The translations under genes were made by a program, and so were the position numbers. Of a stretch of DNA of 64,000 nucleotides, positions 58,159 to 64,000 are shown piece by piece. Each line of letters starts with the position of its first letter. Positions within the stretch are counted from its first letter, which is position 1. The stretch covers positions 1-64,000 of the forward strand of contig JAUXAG010000004.1 of the NCBI GenBank assembly GCA_030614915.1. The letters are read 5' to 3'. This stretch comes from Actinomycetes bacterium (lineage in GTDB: Bacteria; Planctomycetota; Phycisphaerae; JAACET01). Below the pieces are notes generated by a model. That model saw only the letters and a program-made list of their open reading frames with translations, did not search any database and was not told the origin of the DNA.

Positions 58159-58221
58159 CAAGCCAAGCAACAGCTCCAGGCTGTTGAGTCGAGCGAAACA
58201 ATATGGCTTGGGGCAGGACAT
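58138..58221 (-). CDS. leu operon leader peptide, 27 aa, 7 Leu codons
   Basis: ATG TCC TGC CCC AAG CCA TAT TGT TTC GCT CGA CTC AAC AGC CTG GAG CTG TTG CTT GGC TTG CTA TGC GCC CAC CAG GCG TAG = MSCPKPYCFARLNSLELLLGLLCAHQA; GGAG 9 nt upstream. Confidence 0.82.
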   Translation of the reverse strand: MSCPKPYCFARLNSLELLLGLLCAHQA

Positions 58222-58258
58222 CAGATCAGACTCCGCTAGACTATAGACTACATCGGCT

Positions 58259-58288
58259 ATTATAGGGCCTGGGGTTGAGGGGAGTCAA
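58259..58288 (-). promoter_or_regulatory. leuA leader promoter
   Basis: TTGACT N18 TATAAT on minus strand. Confidence 0.75.
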
Positions 58289-58310
58289 GGGGAAAATGGG
58301 CCGGAAAAAG

Positions 58311-58373
58311 AAACCCCCAGGATAAACCTGGGGGCTAAACAAAGAAACCCCCGGTAAAACCGGGGGCTAAATA
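58311..58373 (+). repeat. two tandem family-1 hairpins with different stems (CAGG/CCTG and CGG/CCG)
   Basis: aaacccccaggataaacctgggggctaaac aaag aaacccccggtaaaaccgggggctaaata. Confidence 0.88.
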
Positions 58374-58411
58374 TAAGACAAGTCTGCGGCAGTTCGAGCC
58401 ATTTGGGTACT

Positions 58412-59599
58412 TCAAAATTCAATGGTGGCTAGGGATGCGGTCTGGTATCGGCGGAGCTTGATGGGGTGGATGGCTAGGCCCAGGCCGGGGCCGGTGGGCC
58501 TTCTGATGCGTCCGCCGTAGCCAAAACGGCAGGGGCGGGTGGAGATGTCATCGGAGAGCAAAAAGGTTCCATAAGAACCCTCGGCGAATTTGACCTTGGG
58601 GACCATGCTCAAAAACCAACGACCGGCGACGGAAAGAATGGCGGTCTCGCCGACCATACAGCCCAACTGATAGGCGATGCCGGCCTTGCGGGCCAGATGA
58701 GCCAGGCGGAGGGCAGGAACGAGTCCGCCGTTCTTGCTGATGCGGATATTGAAGTAATCGACGCTACGCTGATCAATGAGGGCCTGGGCTTGAGAGGGCA
58801 GGACGAGCGACTCGTCCACCATGATGGGCATGGCCAATTGAGCGTGCAATAGGGCGAAGTCGGCCTGGGCCTGGGGCGAGAGTGGCTGCTCGACGCAACA
58901 CACGCCGTATCTGGCCAGGGTGGGGATTGTCTGGAGGGCGGTGTCCAGATCCCAGGCACCGTTGATGTCGGCGCGGAGGGTATAACGGCCGCTGCGCAGG
59001 CCTCGGGCAAGTTGGCGATGGGTGGTCTTGAGGATGTCGCGGTCATTATCCTGGCCAAGTTTGATTTTGAAGTCGCGCAGGCCGAATAGACGCATCTTCC
59101 AAAGTTTGCGAGTGATTTGGCGGGGGTGATCGGCGGAAAGAATGCCCGAGAAGCGCAGCGACTCGAGGGAGCCGCCGGTGGTAAATCCGGGCAGGCCCAG
59201 CCAGCCGGCAATCTCCTGGAGGCCGCGGCGGAAATGCCGGCCGAAGGAGTCGAGCAGAGCTAACTCCACGGCACAGCGAGCGGCAACGATAGGACGAGAG
59301 TGCGGATCGGTAAGGGGCAAGTCATCCAGGGAATTCAAGAGGTCGGCAAAACTGGACGGGGCCAAGTTGGCCAGGCGGGGAACGAAGACAGTTTCGATGG
59401 CCTTGGCGGCAGAGTCGAGGGTCTCGCCGGAAACATAGGTTCGAGCTATGGCCTCGCCGTAGCCGGTGGTGCCGTCGGAAAGGACGGCGATGACAATGAG
59501 ATTCTCAGAGACGTCCCGCTGGGCTGCGGCATGGCGAAAGGGAGAGCGAAAGGGTATACTAAGAGTAAGGACTTCCAAAGATACCAAGCGTGCAGGCAT
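58412..59599 (-). CDS. enolase-superfamily enzyme (muconate cycloisomerase/dipeptide epimerase-like)
   Basis: GYGEAIARTYVSGET; DFKIKLGQDNDRDIL; LRADINGAWDLDTAL; VCCVEQPL; IMVDESLVL; FNIRISKNGGL. Confidence 0.85.
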   Translation of the reverse strand: MPARLVSLEVLTLSIPFRSPFRHAAAQRDVSENLIVIAVLSDGTTGYGEAIARTYVSGETLDSAAKAIETVFVPRLANLAPSSFADLLNSLDDLPLTDPHSRPIVAARCAVELALLDSFGRHFRRGLQEIAGWLGLPGFTTGGSLESLRFSGILSADHPRQITRKLWKMRLFGLRDFKIKLGQDNDRDILKTTHRQLARGLRSGRYTLRADINGAWDLDTALQTIPTLARYGVCCVEQPLSPQAQADFALLHAQLAMPIMVDESLVLPSQAQALIDQRSVDYFNIRISKNGGLVPALRLAHLARKAGIAYQLGCMVGETAILSVAGRWFLSMVPKVKFAEGSYGTFLLSDDISTRPCRFGYGGRIRRPTGPGLGLAIHPIKLRRYQTASLATIEF

Positions 59600-59670
59600 A
59601 GACTACTGGTACTGAAAAAACATCCGGGCGTCAAGGGCGGACAAACAGGGGAATTGATGGAGCAGATATT

Positions 59671-60093
59671 TTGGGCAGAAAATGGTACGCAGACGGGTTG
59701 CACTTTAGGTGTCAGCAGTGCGGGCAATGCTGCACGGGTGATCCGGGGTACGTGTGGGTGAGCCGATATGAGCTGGGGCTGATAGCGAAGTTTCTGAAGA
59801 TAAGCGAGATTGACTTGCGGGCCAGCCACGTCCGGCGAGTGGGACTGCGGCTGAGCCTGAACGAACGGTCTAGCGGGGACTGCACCTTCCTGGAGGATGG
59901 AAAAGGCGGGCGAGTTTGTAAGATATATCCGGTGCGGCCACTGCAGTGCCAGACTTGGCCGTTCTGGAATTTGAATCTGGGAAGCCAAAACAACTGGAAC
60001 CAGGCAGGAGTGAAGTGCCGTGGGATAAACAAAGGTGAATTGTACAGCTTTGACCAGATCGAGGCAGAACGTACGCGTAAGAAGTGGTGGTAA
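59671..60093 (+). CDS. YkgJ-family cysteine-cluster protein (start uncertain)
   Basis: FRCQQCGQCCTGDPGYVWVS...DCTFLEDGKGGRVCKIYPVRPLQCQTWPFW. Confidence 0.85.
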   Translation: MGRKWYADGLHFRCQQCGQCCTGDPGYVWVSRYELGLIAKFLKISEIDLRASHVRRVGLRLSLNERSSGDCTFLEDGKGGRVCKIYPVRPLQCQTWPFWNLNLGSQNNWNQAGVKCRGINKGELYSFDQIEAERTRKKWW

Positions 60094-60101
60094 GGCAGGA
60101 A

Positions 60102-60599
60102 ATGGACACGCTGCTGAAAGATATAACAAAAGCGGCATCGGATGGCAAGCTGTGTGGTGTGGTGGCGGAAATGTACAGGGAGCTTGATGAGCAAGTGCGG
60201 GGGTTGGAGGTTATTTGCCGGCGGTGTGGGAAGTGTTGCCGTTTCGGAGAATTCGGCCAAGAACTGCTGGCGAGCACGGCAGAAGTGGGGTATCTTTGGG
60301 CGTGGCTGAGAAAGCAGGCATCGAAGCTGAAGAAGGTTCCGGCAGGAAAGAGCGAGTGGAGCCATAAGGTTTGCCCGTTCTTGGAGGATGAGAGCTGTAC
60401 GGCTAGAGAGGCGCGGGCGCTGGGCTGCAGGGCTTTCTTTTGCCAAGCTGAGGGGTCAGACAAAGAGCGGATGGAAAATATGTACGAGGCCTTTCACAAG
60501 CGGATTGTAGAACTGCACAAGCAAAGAGATGTGAGCTATCACTATCTTGGCTGGGGGGAGGCGATGTCGGCGGTAAGGTCTTTTGTGGACGGCAGTTAG
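60102..60599 (+). CDS. second YkgJ-family-like cysteine-cluster protein
   Basis: ICRRCGKCCRFGEFGQELLAS...KVCPFLEDESCTAREARALGCRAFFC. Confidence 0.8.
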   Translation: MDTLLKDITKAASDGKLCGVVAEMYRELDEQVRGLEVICRRCGKCCRFGEFGQELLASTAEVGYLWAWLRKQASKLKKVPAGKSEWSHKVCPFLEDESCTAREARALGCRAFFCQAEGSDKERMENMYEAFHKRIVELHKQRDVSYHYLGWGEAMSAVRSFVDGS

Positions 60600-60654
60600 A
60601 AAGATGCAGTTTGGGTTGGTATTTGGCCGATAGGTCCTTTGGAGCACTGCGATC

Positions 60655-61854
60655 ATGTGGCTGTGTCTGGCAAATATTTTGCAGCGAAAACTGCGGGCAG
60701 GGCTAAGCGTCCTGGCGGTGGGCATAGGTATCGCCATGCTGATCGTGCTGGTGAGCCTTTCGCGGGGGAGCATTGCCGAGGTGGTCCAGCGGTGGTCGAG
60801 CATAGAGGCCCAACTGTGGGTTTTCCCGCGGAGCGTGGACGTGATAACGGCAAAAGGAGACTACATCGACGACCGGGTGATGGAACGCATACAAGCGGTG
60901 AAGGTCAATGATGAGCCGATCGTGTCGGGAGTGTTTGGGGTATTCAAAGCAAGCCTGCAAATGGCAGGGCAGGAACAGAGCGTGTGGGGTATCGACCCTG
61001 ACGACCTGGAGGCGGTGACGGGTAAGCACAAGATTGTAACGGGGCGAGCGTTCGATGCGGACAGATATTTCAAGAAACTGGTGGCGGAAAAACGGGGCGG
61101 CCGGCGCGACTACGATCCGGAGAGTATAAGCGAGGGCGAGCTGGCCCGGGGGCTGGAATTGATTATCGATCAACGTCTGGCCGAGGCGGCCGGTGCTAAG
61201 ATCGGCGATAGGGTAGGCATGCTGGGCAAAGAATTTCGTATCGTGGGGATTGTTCAGACGGGTGTGCCGGCGCGAGTGCTGGCACCGCTGGAGGTAATTC
61301 GCTGCATCAAAGGAGTGACTCGGGCGAGGTCGACTTTCTACTTTGTCAAGATTAGAAAAGGCATCGAAGCGGTGGCTGCACAAGAGGCACTGGCTCAGGC
61401 GCTGCCGTCACTTCGGGTCGAGCGGACGGGGGCGTTCGCAGCCATACTGGGCGAGAGCGTGGCGATCGCAATCATAATCCCCGACGTAGTCTGCGGGATA
61501 TCGGTAGTGGTGTCGTTCTTGTTTATTCTGCTGACGGTGTACACAATGGTGCTGGAACGGACCAAGGAGATTGCGATCTTGCGGTCGCTGGGGGCCTCGA
61601 GCGGTTTTATCTGCCGGCAGGTGGTTTTTGAATCGCTGCTGATATCGATCGGCGGAATCGTGGCCGGTACGGGATTGGCATATGCGGGCAAGGCGGCAAT
61701 CGAAGGCATTTGGCCACTGCTGACCGTGGACATCAGAGCCGAGTGGCTAGGATTGGCGATGGTGGTGGGCCTGGCGGGGGGATTGCTAAGCTCGCAGATA
61801 CCGGCGTGGCTGGCGGTGCGGACAGATCCGTTGACGGCTTTGAACGTGGAGTAG
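60655..61854 (+). CDS. ABC transporter permease (FtsX/MacB-type)
   Basis: AVGIGIAMLIVLVSLSRG; VYTMVLERTKEIAILRSLGASSGFICRQVVFESLLISIGG. Confidence 0.88.
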   Translation: MWLCLANILQRKLRAGLSVLAVGIGIAMLIVLVSLSRGSIAEVVQRWSSIEAQLWVFPRSVDVITAKGDYIDDRVMERIQAVKVNDEPIVSGVFGVFKASLQMAGQEQSVWGIDPDDLEAVTGKHKIVTGRAFDADRYFKKLVAEKRGGRRDYDPESISEGELARGLELIIDQRLAEAAGAKIGDRVGMLGKEFRIVGIVQTGVPARVLAPLEVIRCIKGVTRARSTFYFVKIRKGIEAVAAQEALAQALPSLRVERTGAFAAILGESVAIAIIIPDVVCGISVVVSFLFILLTVYTMVLERTKEIAILRSLGASSGFICRQVVFESLLISIGGIVAGTGLAYAGKAAIEGIWPLLTVDIRAEWLGLAMVVGLAGGLLSSQIPAWLAVRTDPLTALNVE

Positions 61855-61890
61855 TGCAGTTGTAACTCGTGCTTCGGCAATGGGTTGAGG

Positions 61891-62565
61891 ATGGCTAAAT
61901 CTGTTTTTCAAACTAGTGGACTGCTCAAAAGCTTCCAAATGGGCTCTCTGGAAGTGCCGGTGCTGCGGGGGATAGATTTACAGATCAGGGAAGGGGAGTT
62001 CGTGGCGATTATGGGGCCCAGCGGTTGCGGCAAGAGTACGTTGCTGCACGTGCTGGGACTGATGAGCTCGGCCAGCGGAGGAGAATTCAAGGCGTGGGGA
62101 GAGGACGTGGGGCGGATGAGCCAAGGACAGCGGACGCAATTGCGGCGAGAAAAGATAGCCTTTGTTTTTCAACGATTCAATTTGCTCGGCGTGCTGTCGG
62201 CCTGGAACAATGTGGCCATGGCCTTGAAGATTCGGGGTGAACATCGAGACCATCAAGTGAGCGAGGCCCTGGAAGAAGTGGGGCTGGCAGAAAAGGTGCG
62301 GTTCAAGCCGGGACAACTGAGCGTGGGTCAGCAGCAGCGGGTGGCTATCGCCCGAGCGTTGGTGTGCAAGCCTGCGGTTCTGCTGGCCGATGAGCCGACG
62401 GGGAGCCTGGACTCGGAGAACTCGCGGATAGTGCTGCGACTGATGCGGCGGCTGCACGACAGCCGGGCTGAACAGACCACGATATTGATTACCCATAATC
62501 CGCTGATAGTCGATTGTGCCGACCGGGTGCTGGAGATGATCGATGGGCGAATAAGAAAGGCTTGA
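61891..62565 (+). CDS. ABC transporter ATP-binding protein (LolD/MacB-type)
   Basis: GEFVAIMGPSGCGKSTLLHVLGLM; LSVGQQQRVAIARALVCKPAVLLADEPTGSLDSE. Confidence 0.95.
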   Translation: MAKSVFQTSGLLKSFQMGSLEVPVLRGIDLQIREGEFVAIMGPSGCGKSTLLHVLGLMSSASGGEFKAWGEDVGRMSQGQRTQLRREKIAFVFQRFNLLGVLSAWNNVAMALKIRGEHRDHQVSEALEEVGLAEKVRFKPGQLSVGQQQRVAIARALVCKPAVLLADEPTGSLDSENSRIVLRLMRRLHDSRAEQTTILITHNPLIVDCADRVLEMIDGRIRKA

Positions 62566-62659
62566 GGCCTGCTCGTGCTTCGCAGCGAAGCGCCGCTTTC
62601 ATCCTTCGCAGTAGCTGCTACGGAGAACGGATCGCAGAGTAGTAAGGCTTGAGGCGAAT

Positions 62660-62702
62660 AATACAGAAATTAGCCACAGATGAACACAGATTACACAGAT
62701 GA
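62660..62702 (+). repeat. dispersed repeat aaattagccacagatgaacacagattacacagatgaa
   Basis: Overlaps the annotated start of the next CDS. Confidence 0.75.
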
Positions 62703-63537
62703 AGAAATAGAAATTGGCCAGGGGCGTAAAGAGATTGCGGATTATAAATTTAATGCTGCGGTTCCATCGCAAAGACTATTGAACCGGTTTTGGAAAGTGC
62801 TGATCGGCAAGCCTGAAGCGGATGATGAACGGATTAATCTTCGAGGATGGTTTGGGTTTTTTCTGGGTTATATGATCCTGCTGGCAGCAGCGGTGCTGGT
62901 GGGTTTGCAGTTGGTGAGGGACGGGGTGAGTATGGAGTGGGGGACGGCCCTGTGGGTGGTGGGGGGAATGATGTTCTATCTGTCGCTGTGCTGCAGTTTC
63001 TGTCCGCTGCCGACGACGTGGCTGATTTTGGCGGTGGGCTCAGGGACGGCGTTGGGAGAGTTGATCGGGCCGGAATGGGCCGGGGCCCTGGACGGTGCGC
63101 TAGGAGGATTTGGGAAAGTTGCGGTGGTGGCTTTGCTGGGGGGATTGGCCACGACTATGGCTAACCTGAATGAATACCACATATTCACTTTTCTGCTGCG
63201 GTACAAAAATATCGGGAAGGTGCGGCAGAGCCGGCTGCACGAATGGGCGGGAAAGTGGTTTAACAAAGGGGCGTTCGTCCTGCTGGCGACGTTTTGCTTT
63301 GTGCCGATTCCGGTGGACGTGGTTCGCTGGCTGGCGATCAGTCATCGGTATCCTCGGAGAAGGTTTTTTGCGGCGAACATGCTGGGACGGGGCAGTAGAT
63401 ACGCGTTGATGGCCCTGTTCAGTAATACGATGGGATTGGGGCTGTGGAGCATTCTGCTGATTCAGGCCGTGCTGGTGGTGATTGCAATCACGCGGGTGCT
63501 GACAAAAGTGCGGGCGAAAAGGAAGGCGAACAAGTGA
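62680..63537 (+). CDS. multi-TM membrane protein, possibly VTT/DedA-like; start uncertain
   Basis: Several hydrophobic helices; N-terminus MNTDYTDEE is repeat-derived. Confidence 0.6.
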   Translation: MNTDYTDEEIEIGQGRKEIADYKFNAAVPSQRLLNRFWKVLIGKPEADDERINLRGWFGFFLGYMILLAAAVLVGLQLVRDGVSMEWGTALWVVGGMMFYLSLCCSFCPLPTTWLILAVGSGTALGELIGPEWAGALDGALGGFGKVAVVALLGGLATTMANLNEYHIFTFLLRYKNIGKVRQSRLHEWAGKWFNKGAFVLLATFCFVPIPVDVVRWLAISHRYPRRRFFAANMLGRGSRYALMALFSNTMGLGLWSILLIQAVLVVIAITRVLTKVRAKRKANK

Positions 63538-63598
63538 GAGTAGAGATGCGTAGTTAAGAGTAATGGGCCTTGCCCCTTAGCTAACAGGAGCATACATT

Positions 63599-64000
63599 AT
63601 GACAATAAAAAACCTTATTATCATACTGGTAATCCCTGTCATTGTGCTTGCGGTCGTTCTGGCCTTTCTCGTTCCGGCTGTTCAAAGGGCAAGATTAGAG
63701 GCGAATCGGTCTATTTCGTGGACGAGAATCAAAGGCATCGACAGCGCTTGTTATCTGTACAGTCAGAAGAACAACGGCCAGTGGCCGGATAGTCTTGAGG
63801 TACTGGTGGAGCAAGATTATCTGCCAGCGATAGCACTGGTGAATCCGAACCGGCCGGAGCTGAAGGTGGGCTATGTCTACATCAAGCCGACAAGGCCAGT
63901 GGACGAGCTGCCTAATATAATGCTGTTTTACGAAGCCTATGAGGAGTGGGGCGACGGTGTTCAAACCAGCGCGGGGTTCATAACAGACGAAGCAGAATTC
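63599..64000 (+). CDS. hypothetical protein, N-terminal TM, pseudopilin-like; truncated by window end
   Basis: MTIKNLIIILVIPVIVLAVVLAFLVPAVQRARLEANRSISWTRIKGIDSACYLYSQKNNGQWPDSLEVLVEQ. Confidence 0.55.
   Translation, partial: MTIKNLIIILVIPVIVLAVVLAFLVPAVQRARLEANRSISWTRIKGIDSACYLYSQKNNGQWPDSLEVLVEQDYLPAIALVNPNRPELKVGYVYIKPTRPVDELPNIMLFYEAYEEWGDGVQTSAGFITDEAEF

Noticed and set aside
57966-58166. N-terminal 67-aa extension of leuA in the ORF track
   Set aside because: Reads through the terminator and attenuator; the ATG at 57965 has a Shine-Dalgarno (CCGGAGGAC) and begins the conserved IPMS N-terminus.
58075-58260. 6S RNA or a standalone sRNA upstream of leuA
   Set aside because: Promoter, long hairpin and terminator first suggested this, but the Leu-rich ORF with stop inside segment 2 and the exclusive 2:3 / 3:4 pairings fit amino-acid attenuation better.
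62570-62640. 18-nt element relative in cttcgcagcgaagcgccgc...atccttcgcagtagctgctacggag
   Set aside because: Shares short GCGAAGC/CCTTCG words but not the 18-nt consensus or flanks; likely a different GC-rich repeat.

Overview
The window looks like a contiguous bacterial chromosome segment. Gene content (PEP-CTERM protein, DUF4432, FecR/CHASE2 genes, many dispersed hairpin repeats) suggests Planctomycetes/Phycisphaerae, which is inference only. About 55 protein genes and one tRNA-Arg are supported. Housekeeping blocks: argS-rsfS; rpsB-tsf-pyrH-frr; gap-pgk-rpe-accD; hppA; rpsU; an aroDE fusion; leuA. A ~15 kb redox/C1 block (28.9-43.8 kb) encodes Flx-like flavoprotein and Fe-S subunits, MvhD, a giant HdrA with an embedded GltD-like module, HdrC, MetF, MetV, FolD, and a second HdrA split over two ORFs with a fused MvhD. 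No HdrB is visible. A CHASE2-cyclase/FecR/porin signalling block lies at 20.6-28.0 kb. Strongest unannotated signals: (1) a complete leucine-type transcription attenuator upstream of leuA, with promoter, 27-aa leader peptide MSCPKPYCFARLNSLELLLGLLCAHQA, and mutually exclusive protector/antiterminator/terminator pairings; (2) an 18-nt micro-insertion (YGCGWAGYRTCCYYYGGA) built from two mini-hairpins, nested in other repeat families and with an uninterrupted empty-site counterpart in the window; (3) covarying hairpin repeats all in one orientation and placed just 3' of minus-strand genes; (4) a candidate ~70-nt sRNA with a C7 loop after nadD; (5) the HdrB-less Flx-Hdr-MetVF supercluster.
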